Assembly: GCF_000176515.1 (NCBI RefSeq)
Contig: NZ_ADAQ01000013.1
Coordinates: 273,361 to 337,360 of the forward strand
Length of the DNA stretch: 64,000 bases
From: Grimontia hollisae CIP 101886
Lineage (GTDB): Bacteria; Pseudomonadota; Gammaproteobacteria; Enterobacterales; Vibrionaceae
Direction of reading: 5' to 3'
Shown here: positions 10,146-19,014 of the stretch, in pieces
How the letters are laid out: each line of letters opens with the position of its first letter
How positions within the stretch are numbered: position 1 is the stretch's first letter
Program-made: the position numbers and the translations under genes
Notes under the pieces: generated by a model
Database searches by the model: none
Told to the model about the DNA's origin: nothing
Seen by the model: only the letters and a program-made list of their open reading frames with translations

Positions 10146-11888
10146 TTACGCCTGCTGGGAAACGGCTTGTACACCCTCAGACTGCTTCAATGCTGCATAC
10201 ACAAAACCCGTCACCAACGTACCTGCACTAATCGCCCCCAAATACAACAACACAGGCGTAATCGCATTCGGGATAAAGAGTACAAAGATACCGCCGTGTG
10301 GTGCCATCAGTTTCGCGCCGATCAGCATAGACAGTGCACCGGTCAACGCACCGCCTACCATACATGACGGAATAACTCGCATTGGGTCACGTGCTGCGAA
10401 TGGAATCGCACCTTCGGAGATAAAACACAGACCAAGAACAAAAGAAGCTTTACCGGCTTCGCGCTCCTGTGGATTGAATTTTCTACGTGCCAATAATGTC
10501 GCCAGCCCCATCCCCATTGCAGGCACCATACCTGCAGCCATAACCGCCGCCATTGGCGTATAAGTTTGTGACGCCAATAGACCGACACCAAATGTATACG
10601 CTGCTTTGTTTACCGGTCCGCCCAAGTCAAAACACATCATGGCTCCCAGCACCACACCTAACAACACTGCGTTAGTTGAACCCATGCTATTCAGGAACGC
10701 CGTCAGGCTACTCATGATGCCAGCGACTGGACCACCCACAACAAAGATCATGACCAAACCAGTCACCAGGCTTGCAAGCAGTGGGATAATAAGGATGGGT
10801 TTAAGTGCAGCCATAGAATCTGGCAGCTTAACGTTATCCGCGATCAGTTTTGCACTGTACCCAGCCAGGAAACCGGCAACAATCCCACCCAGAAACCCTG
10901 CTCCCGTTGAACTGGCCAACATACCGCCGATAAGACCCGGCGCCAAGCCAGGACGATCTGCAATCGAAAAAGCAATAAAACCGGCAAGAACAGGCACCAT
11001 CAAGGCAAAAGCACTCCCACCACCAATTTCCATCAGTGCAGCAGCCAGCGTGCCCTCTTCTTTGAAAGCTTCAATACCGAAAACAAAAGATAAAGCGATA
11101 CAAAGGCCACCGGCAACCACCAAGGGGAGCATGTGTGATACACCGGTCATCAAGTGTTTGTATGCACCTGTACGCTCTTTTTTCGCGGTAGCAGCATTGT
11201 CAGATTTGGCACCACCATGCTTGTAGATGTCTGCCTGATCGAACGCTTTGGCCAGCTCTTCTTTGGTTTTCTTAAGCGCGGCACCTGTGCTGGTACGGTA
11301 AACGCGTTTGCCATCAAAGCGGGACATATCCACTTCAATATCCGCTCCGATAAACACCAGATCCGCTGCCGCAATTTCCTCGTCTGTCAGTTGGTTTTTC
11401 GCACCAACAGAGCCGCGGGTTTCAATTTTCACCCACATACCTTGCGCTTTTGCTTCTTCTTCAATCGCTTCCGCAGCCATAAAGGTATGGGCCACGCCGG
11501 TTGGGCAGGCCGTGATTCCAACAATACGTTTGGGCTCGCCAACCGTTTGCCTGTCCGTTGCACCGCTTTTCTCTTGATGGGTATAGACTGAGGCGTTCAT
11601 TGCAGCGTGTTCCAGCAACTGCTTTGCATCGCTGTAACACGCTGACAGTTCAGCCTGATAAACCTTTTTACCGGTGAAACGGGCCATGTCTGAAACAGGG
11701 CCAACCGCAATAATCAGTTCCGCCGCCTCAATGGCAGATTGCGTCAGTTTCTCTGTTGCCTTAACGGTGGTCTGACACTCAACCGTCACTGTCCATTGAA
11801 GTGCTGCAGATGCTTTTTCAAGCAGGCCTGCGGCGATAATAGTGTTCGCGATACCACTTGGGCACGATGTCACGATGATAGCTTTCAT
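10146..11888 (-). CDS. fruA: PTS fructose transporter subunit EIIB'BC
   Basis: A 580-residue inner-membrane component that takes up fructose as fructose 1-phosphate. An N-terminal B' domain (1-100) is followed by the active EIIB domain with Cys128 in ITACPTGVAHTFMAAEAI, and by the EIIC domain from about 245, with the GGPVNKAAYTFG and GAIPFAARDP segments of the sugar channel. Unusually compared with E. coli FruA, the B' domain also keeps a cysteine in a P-loop-like setting (Cys9, VTSCPSGIANT). It is the last gene of fruBKA, 18 bases after fruK. Confidence 0.93.
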   Translation of the reverse strand: MKAIIVTSCPSGIANTIIAAGLLEKASAALQWTVTVECQTTVKATEKLTQSAIEAAELIIAVGPVSDMARFTGKKVYQAELSACYSDAKQLLEHAAMNASVYTHQEKSGATDRQTVGEPKRIVGITACPTGVAHTFMAAEAIEEEAKAQGMWVKIETRGSVGAKNQLTDEEIAAADLVFIGADIEVDMSRFDGKRVYRTSTGAALKKTKEELAKAFDQADIYKHGGAKSDNAATAKKERTGAYKHLMTGVSHMLPLVVAGGLCIALSFVFGIEAFKEEGTLAAALMEIGGGSAFALMVPVLAGFIAFSIADRPGLAPGLIGGMLASSTGAGFLGGIVAGFLAGYSAKLIADNVKLPDSMAALKPILIIPLLASLVTGLVMIFVVGGPVAGIMSSLTAFLNSMGSTNAVLLGVVLGAMMCFDLGGPVNKAAYTFGVGLLASQTYTPMAAVMAAGMVPAMGMGLATLLARRKFNPQEREAGKASFVLGLCFISEGAIPFAARDPMRVIPSCMVGGALTGALSMLIGAKLMAPHGGIFVLFIPNAITPVLLYLGAISAGTLVTGFVYAALKQSEGVQAVSQQA

Positions 11889-11906
11889 CTCTCTACCCCT
11901 GTTCCT

Positions 11907-12854
11907 TTATTTTTCGTTAAGTTGTGTCACGTTAATTTCAGCTTGGAGCGATTCCACGTGGGCGATATTCTCAACACCGACATTCACCTGTGTCACCGCA
12001 AGTGCAGAAAGCGCTGTCGAAAACGTTAGGGCACGCTCTCGATCCCAGTTGTTCAACTCGGACCAGCACATGCCAGCAACAAGGGTATCCCCGGCACCTA
12101 CTGTACTGACAACCTGCATTTGGGGCGGTTGGCTGGCGTACCATTTTCCTTCTCTCAGCCAGAGCACACCGTCAGCACCGCGGGAAATCACCACGTTTTC
12201 AATGCCGGTTGCTGCCAGTTTCTCCCCTGCTTTACGAAGGGCTTGCTCAGTATTTAGTGGTTCACCAGCCCAGAGTGATAGCTCTTCATCATTGGGCTTA
12301 ACCAACCAAGGCGATGCTTTCAGCCCTTCAGCCAATGCGGCATTACTGCTGTCAAAAGCCACTTTTTTTCCTTTCTCTTTTAGGCGCTGAATCCATGAAG
12401 CCAGCGTTTGCGGGGAAATACCTTTGGGCAGGCTGCCAGCAATCACAAACACATCGTTCGATTCAGCCAGGGCCATCAGTGTGTCTTCCATTGCAGCGAT
12501 ATTTTCCGCACTCACCGTAACACCTGGGAAATTGAGATCTGTCACACGACCACTTCCTTCCACCAACTTCACGTTGATTCGCGACGCGCCGGATACACGG
12601 ATAAACCTATCCATTATCCCTTTCGATTCAAACAGATGCTCAAACAGCTCCTGATTTTCCTCACCAAGAAATCCAGTAACCGTCACTTTCGCTCCCAGTT
12701 CCGCCAGAACTTTCGCAACGTTTATCCCCTTTCCTCCGGGGTTGAGATTCGATGATTGAATAAGGTTTACCGACCCAGCCTGCAGCTCATCCATTGTGCC
12801 TGTCATATCCAACGCCGGATTCAATGTAACAGTGACAACACCTTTGTTCGTCAT
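11907..12854 (-). CDS. fruK: 1-phosphofructokinase
   Basis: A 315-residue PfkB/ribokinase-family kinase that converts fructose 1-phosphate to fructose 1,6-bisphosphate. It starts TVTLNPALDMTG, has the GGKGINVAKVLAELG substrate motif near residue 40 and the catalytic-base/anion-hole motif TVGAGDTLVAG near residue 250. Three bases separate it from fruB, pointing to translational coupling. Its substrate, fructose 1-phosphate, is the ligand that controls the Cra/FruR regulator encoded divergently at the other end of the operon. Confidence 0.93.
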   Translation of the reverse strand: MTNKGVVTVTLNPALDMTGTMDELQAGSVNLIQSSNLNPGGKGINVAKVLAELGAKVTVTGFLGEENQELFEHLFESKGIMDRFIRVSGASRINVKLVEGSGRVTDLNFPGVTVSAENIAAMEDTLMALAESNDVFVIAGSLPKGISPQTLASWIQRLKEKGKKVAFDSSNAALAEGLKASPWLVKPNDEELSLWAGEPLNTEQALRKAGEKLAATGIENVVISRGADGVLWLREGKWYASQPPQMQVVSTVGAGDTLVAGMCWSELNNWDRERALTFSTALSALAVTQVNVGVENIAHVESLQAEINVTQLNEK

Positions 12855-12857
12855 GGC

Positions 12858-13973
12858 TCAGCCCTCACCCAAACCCGCATCAATAGCCTCACCGATGGCA
12901 TCGAGAGCCGCTTGTGCATCCACACCATCTGCCGTGAACTCAAGTTCATGGCCTTGCTTTACACCAAGGGCAATCACCTTCATCAAGCTCTTGGCATTGA
13001 CGGGCTTTCCGCCAGCACTGATGTTTGACACCCAAATTTGGGCGTCGAACTTCTTCGCAGTATTGACTAACATTGCGCCGGGGCGGGCATGTAGACCATG
13101 TGCGTTTTTGATTTTGAATACCTTGGTCAAACCTGCCTGACGTACGCTCGTCAGTGTGCTAATCACCGCTTCTTCTGAACCGCCAAATAACTCATTTACC
13201 TTGCCGTCGAAAACCAGCCCGCTGACAGTTTTGAGGATGTCAGCATATTCACCACTGGCGGCCGCCACCGTCAGCAAGCCCTTCACGGGTTGGCCCTCAC
13301 TCTCAAATGGGGAGTCTGACGTAATAAACGCGATAGCAGTCTGGTTCACAGCAACCGAAGAGGCATTCACCCACAAGCCCTGCCCCAGATGCACGGGTGT
13401 TTTTGAGACAATATCAGCAACAAATGGCGGCTCCACCGCACCGGCATTTTTCAGTTTTCCTGCGCAAACTGCAGCTAATGAGATCAAATCTGTTGCCGGG
13501 AAATGCAAGGTAATGACACTGGCATCAAACAACAGGCCCTTCTGGTTTTTTCCTGTTAGCACGCCAAGTACATCTTCCGCAGACGTTGCCGACTTCAAGG
13601 CGTCCTCTACCCCGTCAGCCGAGAGCACATGTGTCAATTGTTTTAAGATCCCAAGGTGCTCATCAGACTTCGCCGCAATACCAATCGCTAAATACACAGT
13701 ATTGCCATCTCCCCAGTTTACACCTGCCGGGAAATGGTGGATCTGCACCCCGGTTTTTCTTACCAAATCCCGGGTATCTGTTGTGCCATGGGGAATGGCA
13801 ATGCCGTTACCTAAATAGGTCGAGTTTTGTTGTTCTCGCTCCAACATCCCGGAAGCATAACCATCAGATACCAAGCCTTTCTGTACCAAATCGTTAGCTA
13901 TATGTTGAATAGCTTCTTGCTTGTCTGTGGCTTGCTTACCAAGATGAATGTCGTGTTGCGTGAGTTCCAACAT
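12858..13973 (-). CDS. fruB: Fructose PTS EIIA/HPr fusion (diphosphoryl transfer protein)
   Basis: A 371-residue cytoplasmic phosphocarrier joining EIIA(Fru) and a pseudo-HPr. The EIIA active histidine is His62 in IAIPHGTTDTRD; the C-terminal HPr domain has His295 in NAHGLHARPGA, followed by SLMKVIALGVKQG. The linker domain in between is the usual M domain. The start MLELTQHD was chosen because GAGG lies eight bases ahead; an upstream in-frame extension of 25 residues lacks resemblance to FruB. It leads the operon fruBKA, whose probable promoter lies at about 14114-14142. Confidence 0.93.
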   Translation of the reverse strand: MLELTQHDIHLGKQATDKQEAIQHIANDLVQKGLVSDGYASGMLEREQQNSTYLGNGIAIPHGTTDTRDLVRKTGVQIHHFPAGVNWGDGNTVYLAIGIAAKSDEHLGILKQLTHVLSADGVEDALKSATSAEDVLGVLTGKNQKGLLFDASVITLHFPATDLISLAAVCAGKLKNAGAVEPPFVADIVSKTPVHLGQGLWVNASSVAVNQTAIAFITSDSPFESEGQPVKGLLTVAAASGEYADILKTVSGLVFDGKVNELFGGSEEAVISTLTSVRQAGLTKVFKIKNAHGLHARPGAMLVNTAKKFDAQIWVSNISAGGKPVNAKSLMKVIALGVKQGHELEFTADGVDAQAALDAIGEAIDAGLGEG

Positions 13974-14113
13974 AGTGATTACCTCGAAATTCAGTGGGCT
14001 TAACCCACTCATCCCCGCCTTTCGTCTCGTTGACTGCGGACAATTCAAACTTACTGACTTTTGACTTTAGCGCATAAAAGATCGTACACACTCCAACACC
14101 TAATTCTCGCTAG

Positions 14114-14142
14114 GTATCAAGTTACTTTGCTGAAGTCAGCAA
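14114..14142 (-). promoter_or_regulatory. Probable fruB promoter
   Basis: On the minus strand TTGCTG (14142-14137), a 17-base spacer and TGATAC (14119-14114). A short palindrome GCTGAAGTCAGC (14129-14140) overlaps the -35 box, and a full Cra-like site lies just upstream at 14151-14164, a position suited to activation. The leader before fruB would be about 130 bases. Confidence 0.5.
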
Positions 14143-14150
14143 CAATGAAA

Positions 14151-14164
14151 CTGAATCGTTTCAG
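14151..14164. promoter_or_regulatory. Cra/FruR-like operator 1
   Basis: CTGAATCGTTTCAG, a near-perfect match to the Cra half-site pattern TGAAWCG-NTTCA. It lies directly upstream of the proposed fruB -35 box. Confidence 0.75.
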
Positions 14165-14207
14165 CTTTACATCAAAAAAACAGATTTAACGCACAATTTT
14201 AGCGATA

Positions 14208-14223
14208 GCTGAAACCTTTCAGC
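14208..14223. promoter_or_regulatory. Cra/FruR-like operator 2
   Basis: GCTGAAACCTTTCAGC, a 16-base palindrome of the Cra type between the divergent fruB and cra promoters. Its centre is 23 bases from operator 3, roughly two helical turns. Confidence 0.75.
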
Positions 14224-14230
14224 TGTTAAT

Positions 14231-14246
14231 GCTGAATCCATTCAGC
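14231..14246. promoter_or_regulatory. Cra/FruR-like operator 3, in the cra promoter
   Basis: GCTGAATCCATTCAGC, a 16-base palindrome that ends one base before a TATAAT box at 14248-14253 reading towards cra. Binding here would block the cra promoter, so autorepression is inferred. Confidence 0.72.
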
Positions 14247-14320
14247 TTATAATGCAAAAAATCGAGAAAATCCTTTGCGCTTTTTATGATCACGCGCACA
14301 AATATGGGTAATGGCAAAAA

Positions 14321-15298
14321 ATGAAACTGGATGAAATAGCCCGTCTTGCTGGCGTATCACGGACCACTGCCAGCTATGTGATTAATGGTAAGTCCGCCAA
14401 ATACCGGATCAGCGAACGCACACAACAGAAGGTGATGGCGATCGTCGAGAAATATAACTACCGTCCTGACCATGCAGCCAGTGCATTGCGCGCAGGGACA
14501 AGCCGTTCGTTTGGCTTGGTGATCCCGGATCTTGAAAACACCAGTTATGCAAAAATCGCTAAATTGTTAGAGCGTGATGCCCGTCAGGTAGGTTATCAAC
14601 TTATCATCAGTTGCTCTGACGATAACCCAGAAACTGAAAAACAGGTTGTACACACCTTGGTCGGCCGAAAAATAGATGCGCTGATTGTTGCCTCTGCCCT
14701 GCCAGCTGATAATGATTTCTATCCCGTCATTCAACAATCTGGAACACCGGTGATCGCCATTGACCGGGCGTTAAATGATGAATACTTTGCCAGTGTGGTC
14801 AGTGAAGATTTGGACGGGGCATTCACCCTAACAAAAAAATTAACGGATACTGGCGCAAGATCGTTGGGTTTGATTGGTGCAATGCCGGAGTTAGGTATTT
14901 CACGTGAGCGCGAACAAGGTTTTTTATCTGCTGCCCGCAAAGCCCATGTAAGCAGCCAAATCGCTTATGGTAACCATTTCAGCCAGGCGGAAGGCGAGCG
15001 TCTAATGCTGGCGTGGTATGAAGCAGGCACTGTTCCAGAGGCTATTATTACCACCTCCTATTCCCTGTTTGAAGGCGTATTGGATGTGGTTCTCGAACGA
15101 CCAGAAATCGGTTCGCACGTGAAGTTTGCAACCTTTGGTGACAATCGGATGTTGGATTTCATTCCACTGAAAGTTCAATCCCTTCCCCAACAGTTCGAAT
15201 TGCTCTGTGAAAATGCATTGCGGCTGGCCTTGGATGCGATTGGCGGACGCGGACAAACCGGCGTTGAACTGGTACCCAGAAAGCCGAAGTGGCGTTAA
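14321..15298 (+). CDS. cra: Catabolite repressor/activator Cra (FruR), LacI family
   Basis: A 325-residue LacI-family regulator. MKLDEIARLAGVSRTTASYVINGK is the helix-turn-helix, almost identical to E. coli Cra, followed by the hinge and the sugar-binding core with SFGLVIPDLENTSYAKIA and FATFGDNRMLDF. Fructose 1-phosphate is the known effector of the family. It is divergent from fruBKA and separated by 347 bases holding three Cra-like palindromes, so it almost certainly controls that operon and itself. In E. coli Cra represses fruBKA; in Vibrio cholerae, as I recall, FruR activates it when fructose 1-phosphate is present, and the operator placement here fits the second mode. The ribosome site is weak. 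Confidence 0.9.
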   Translation: MKLDEIARLAGVSRTTASYVINGKSAKYRISERTQQKVMAIVEKYNYRPDHAASALRAGTSRSFGLVIPDLENTSYAKIAKLLERDARQVGYQLIISCSDDNPETEKQVVHTLVGRKIDALIVASALPADNDFYPVIQQSGTPVIAIDRALNDEYFASVVSEDLDGAFTLTKKLTDTGARSLGLIGAMPELGISREREQGFLSAARKAHVSSQIAYGNHFSQAEGERLMLAWYEAGTVPEAIITTSYSLFEGVLDVVLERPEIGSHVKFATFGDNRMLDFIPLKVQSLPQQFELLCENALRLALDAIGGRGQTGVELVPRKPKWR

Positions 15299-15436
15299 CC
15301 TTTTTTGTAGACAAAGAAGACCAGACAAAGCCATCTGCGATGGAGAAAACATTTTTCGAGGCGTTCAAAAAAGAGCTTGAGGTTGTCTTTCAATCGATCC
15401 GGGGTGGAAGATGTCGTCAATACACCTTCATATACC

Positions 15437-16558
15437 CTAATACCCCGTCGCTTCCATAAAGCCAATCCCCTCACCAGAGCCAGTAATTATGATGGGGCCT
15501 TCCCAGTACGGAAAAGTAAATGGCAACCAGTTTTGCTGGTGCAAGGGCTCAGTGGTCAGATCAATACCATACTTTGGTACGCTGAGTTTCCATTTGACAG
15601 GCAGGTGTCTCCCCGTTGGCATTTTCGCAAAATCTACCGGCATCATATTGATGTCTTGATGTGTCAGTGTTTCAGACCAACCAGATTCATCACTGATAAC
15701 GCCAAACCGGTATGGCGTTCTCTCCCCACGCACCTGCACCAACATCAGAGAACGTCCCTCATTCAGTTGGATTGAGAACCAATCCCACCCGATCTGGTCT
15801 TCGCTCAATGCCTGGGTGCTCCACTCACGATCAACCCAACCTTTGCCAGCCACCTCAACCGTGTTTCCATTGATCGTTATCGTGCCATTGAGTGCAATGG
15901 CTGGCACGCTAAAATAGTAAGAAGCCACCGGTTTATCAGCGTGCTTTTGGCTGTAACCGTTATCCCCCTGCAACAACTCTGGCCGGGTCGAGTGCATGTG
16001 CAAATTAAAGGAAAATCCCTTATCCGCAGCCTGTAAAGTGCCGGGAAAAGGTTGCTCGCCACTCCCCGTCCATTGCCAGTTATCCAACCAGGCATTGAAA
16101 GGATTAGGCGTGACACCGGCCTGGCCGATCCCTCCCCGGGCAAAACGCTCTGCGGCATACACGCCATTTTTACTGGTCAGTACTGCATGCGCCATATAAA
16201 TATGGTTATCACTCCATCCTTCCCCTTTTTCTCCGTGCAGGGCAGAACGGAACAAGGTCCACTGGATACCGTATTGGTTGCCATCTCTGTCTTGCACATT
16301 GCCAGTGATGTACCACCATTCCTGTCGAAAATCGTTGTGGACACCATAGTCCCGAGGAAATGTCAGGGGAATGCCCGGGATGACAGATGAAAACATCTCT
16401 GGGTTGGCCGCCACCAATGCAGAAACCGCTGAGCGGTCCGGGGTTTCTTTTTCCATCAATACCGAACCAAACAGCGCCAATAAGCAGAGTAGAATGGCAA
16501 TCCCCCACCCTATAACAGTGAATACGAGCGGTTGGGGTTTTCTTTCATCACGCATCAT
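15437..16558 (-). CDS. AttH/CrtC-like lipocalin-family protein, membrane-anchored
   Basis: A 373-residue protein with one N-terminal membrane helix (VIGWGIAILLCLLALFGSVLM) and an extracytoplasmic region of the CrtC/AttH double-lipocalin family. Family marks are PRDYGVHNDFRQEWWYITG, QWTLFRSAL, VAGKGWVDREWSTQ and GWDWFSIQLNEGRSLMLVQVR. CrtC enzymes are carotenoid 1,2-hydratases, but no carotenoid genes are present, and AttH-type members go with ABC exporters, as here. The start ATGA overlaps the stop of the permease gene, so translation is coupled and a longer start is less likely. I infer a hydrophobic-ligand carrier working with the transporter. Confidence 0.78.
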   Translation of the reverse strand: MMRDERKPQPLVFTVIGWGIAILLCLLALFGSVLMEKETPDRSAVSALVAANPEMFSSVIPGIPLTFPRDYGVHNDFRQEWWYITGNVQDRDGNQYGIQWTLFRSALHGEKGEGWSDNHIYMAHAVLTSKNGVYAAERFARGGIGQAGVTPNPFNAWLDNWQWTGSGEQPFPGTLQAADKGFSFNLHMHSTRPELLQGDNGYSQKHADKPVASYYFSVPAIALNGTITINGNTVEVAGKGWVDREWSTQALSEDQIGWDWFSIQLNEGRSLMLVQVRGERTPYRFGVISDESGWSETLTHQDINMMPVDFAKMPTGRHLPVKWKLSVPKYGIDLTTEPLHQQNWLPFTFPYWEGPIIITGSGEGIGFMEATGY

Positions 16559-19014
16559 TGAGCATCCCTGAACGACAGCACTGCCGACCGTTTTATTAAT
16601 CGCCATACTGGCCAGCAACCGGCCAACAACAGCGTCAGCAGCGAACCACTAAGGGTGATGAAATAACTTGTCGGGAAATAGGACACTGACATGGTCCAGC
16701 CAAATGAATATTTGAGCACAATATTGATCAGGACTTCTGCAATAATCAGCCCCAGCGGTAATGCAAACAATGCAGAGAAAAGACCGATCAGCATCAGCTG
16801 ACCACCCCCTAGGAAAGCCAGCTCGCGGCCGGAAATACCCATGTAACGCAGCAAGGTATATTGCCGTTGGCGGGACAGCTCTGTTGCCAATGTGGAAAAG
16901 AACAGGCCGCAGATTGCAATAATCAGGGTCAATGTACACAAGGTATCTGTGACTAAAAACGTACGGTCAAAAATACGCATTGCAGTCGCAAGAATCTCCC
17001 TTTGGTTGCTGACCTGCGAATCCTGGAGGTTAAACTGGTGCCGCATAGTGTCCACCAACTCATCCTCATCACCGCCATCTTCAAACAAGGCTGCCACGCC
17101 CACTCGACCGGCCTCCTGAATCCAGGGGAGCAGTGAAGAGCGATTTGATACGATGACCTGGCTGTAGGGGTTTCCATAATCAAAATAAATGCCAGCGACC
17201 CGCCAGTTTCCGCCGAAAGGCGCAGGTAAACTGACTGAATCACCAGGTTGGGCGTCAAACTTAAGGGCAAGCGATTCGCTCAGCATCAATGACTTGCCTT
17301 GATGCAGGTGATTCCAATAATCCGGAGCAGCTACTTTTATTGCCAATGCTTCACGCTCTTCTGCACTGGTGCCGATGGTGTGGATTTCAACCACCCCCTG
17401 AGCAGTATCAATTTCGTGTCGCCACTGAACCAGACTCCGCTTGACAGCATCCTGCTCACTGAGCCAGCTAGACAGCTTTTCCGCCACCGCTTTGTCAGGA
17501 CGCACATAAATATCCGCGGCCAAACGTTGTTGAAGCCAGTTTTCTGTTGCCACCCGGAAACTGCCAACCATGGTCTCCATACCGATGTTAGTGGCAATGG
17601 CCATCATAAATGCCATGGCTGCGATACCACGGTAGCTCAGCGAAGCCGATGCATCAGAAAGAAACCAGCGCATCCGCGCCACGTTGATGTTGTCTGACAA
17701 CATCAAAAAACTTTTCCACATCATAAACGGCAACAACAAGCCACCACTGATAAGAATAAGTGCAATCAGGGTGAACCCCTGCGCCTGACTTTGCGGTGCA
17801 CTGTAAACACCCAGTGCGATCAGGATAAGAAGAGAGGCAATCACAGCTTGCCAAGTGAATTCACGGCCAGAGAAACGCACCAGTGACATCCGTTTTGACA
17901 GCCGCGCCGGCGGCGTAGTGAGAAGCCGATATAAAGGCCAACCCGATGCCATAGCAAAGCCACATACGCCCAAAAGAAAGCTGTACAGGCCCCATTTCCA
18001 TTGCCAGTGCAGTGTCAAATCAACGTTCGCACCATAAAGATCGCTCAAGGTGGTTGCCACCGTTGGCATCAGTTTCTGGGCCAACGCCAAACCGGCAATA
18101 TTGCCGCCAATTAACCCCAGAATCAGCCAGATCAACATTTCCACACTGACCACTAACGCCAAGGATTTGCGACCAACACCCAACTCACGCATTAAGCCTA
18201 CCAGCGGCTGACGTTGCGTCATTGACAGGGAAATAGCCTGATAGAAAATAAACAGCCCGACCAAAAATGCCAGTAACCCCATCGCAAAAAGGTTGAGATG
18301 GAATGCACGCGTCAGAGGTCCAAGTTGCGCCGCCTCAGTCCGGGTGAGGGTGATCGTGGAAGGCAACCTATGCTGCAGCGCATCCCGTTCGGCGTTGTCC
18401 ATGGCACCACAATAAATAAGTTTAAAACCCTCATGGTCAGTAAGACGCCGAATCACAGAAATATCCCCGAGCAACCGGGTCCCCGAGCCAATTTTCCCAC
18501 CTTCAACCAGTTTGATGGGCCCGATCTCACGGCCCCCTTTCAGGGCAATTTTCTGGCCATCCACCCAACCGAAATGACTGGCCAGTTCAGTACTGACCCA
18601 TTGAGTCGTATACCCTTCAAGCAAAGATTGTTCGGCAGCAGTAGCGTCTGGGTTGGAAACGTTAAACGCGAACATCGCGACGGTATCCATACCCATCAGT
18701 TGGATATCGCGTCCGTCGGCGGTCGAGGTCCGGTAAATATCAACAGGCACGCACTGGTTAAAACCCGCGCGGCGCAATGAGATGTAGAGGGATTCATCAA
18801 TCCGTTTCCCCCGTTCACGGTGATGCAACACATAAGGAAACGGATTGGTAAAGAAACTGGCCCCTTTTTGATAGCTGTCCTGGGCATGTTGATTGATTGA
18901 CATTACACCCACCAGCAACGCGACACCCAGTGTCAGCCCTAACCAAACCAGCAAGATCTGAAATGGGTGTCGGCGATAGTGGCCAAACAGTGCCTTAGCG
19001 ACGGGTACGTACAT
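16555..19014 (-). CDS. FtsX-family ABC transporter permease
   Basis: An 819-residue inner-membrane permease with two FtsX-type modules: a first helix at about 20-40 and two large extracytoplasmic domains, each followed by clusters of membrane helices (about 255-370, 400-445 and 700-810). The layout resembles the LolC/E, MacB and YbbP type of exporters that move lipids, lipoproteins or peptides out of the inner membrane rather than import substrates. It overlaps the upstream ATPase gene by 20 bases and the downstream AttH-like gene by 4, forming a three-gene unit. The substrate is not known; AttH-like partners suggest a hydrophobic molecule. Confidence 0.85.
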   Translation of the reverse strand: MYVPVAKALFGHYRRHPFQILLVWLGLTLGVALLVGVMSINQHAQDSYQKGASFFTNPFPYVLHHRERGKRIDESLYISLRRAGFNQCVPVDIYRTSTADGRDIQLMGMDTVAMFAFNVSNPDATAAEQSLLEGYTTQWVSTELASHFGWVDGQKIALKGGREIGPIKLVEGGKIGSGTRLLGDISVIRRLTDHEGFKLIYCGAMDNAERDALQHRLPSTITLTRTEAAQLGPLTRAFHLNLFAMGLLAFLVGLFIFYQAISLSMTQRQPLVGLMRELGVGRKSLALVVSVEMLIWLILGLIGGNIAGLALAQKLMPTVATTLSDLYGANVDLTLHWQWKWGLYSFLLGVCGFAMASGWPLYRLLTTPPARLSKRMSLVRFSGREFTWQAVIASLLILIALGVYSAPQSQAQGFTLIALILISGGLLLPFMMWKSFLMLSDNINVARMRWFLSDASASLSYRGIAAMAFMMAIATNIGMETMVGSFRVATENWLQQRLAADIYVRPDKAVAEKLSSWLSEQDAVKRSLVQWRHEIDTAQGVVEIHTIGTSAEEREALAIKVAAPDYWNHLHQGKSLMLSESLALKFDAQPGDSVSLPAPFGGNWRVAGIYFDYGNPYSQVIVSNRSSLLPWIQEAGRVGVAALFEDGGDEDELVDTMRHQFNLQDSQVSNQREILATAMRIFDRTFLVTDTLCTLTLIIAICGLFFSTLATELSRQRQYTLLRYMGISGRELAFLGGGQLMLIGLFSALFALPLGLIIAEVLINIVLKYSFGWTMSVSYFPTSYFITLSGSLLTLLLAGCWPVWRLIKRSAVLSFRDAQ

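Noticed and set aside
10606-11226. 206-codon plus-strand frame opposite fruA
   Set aside because: Low-complexity translation typical of an antisense shadow of a membrane protein gene; fruA is certain.
15437-16558. Carotenoid 1,2-hydratase
   Set aside because: No carotenoid genes nearby, and the gene overlaps an ABC exporter, which fits AttH-like members better.
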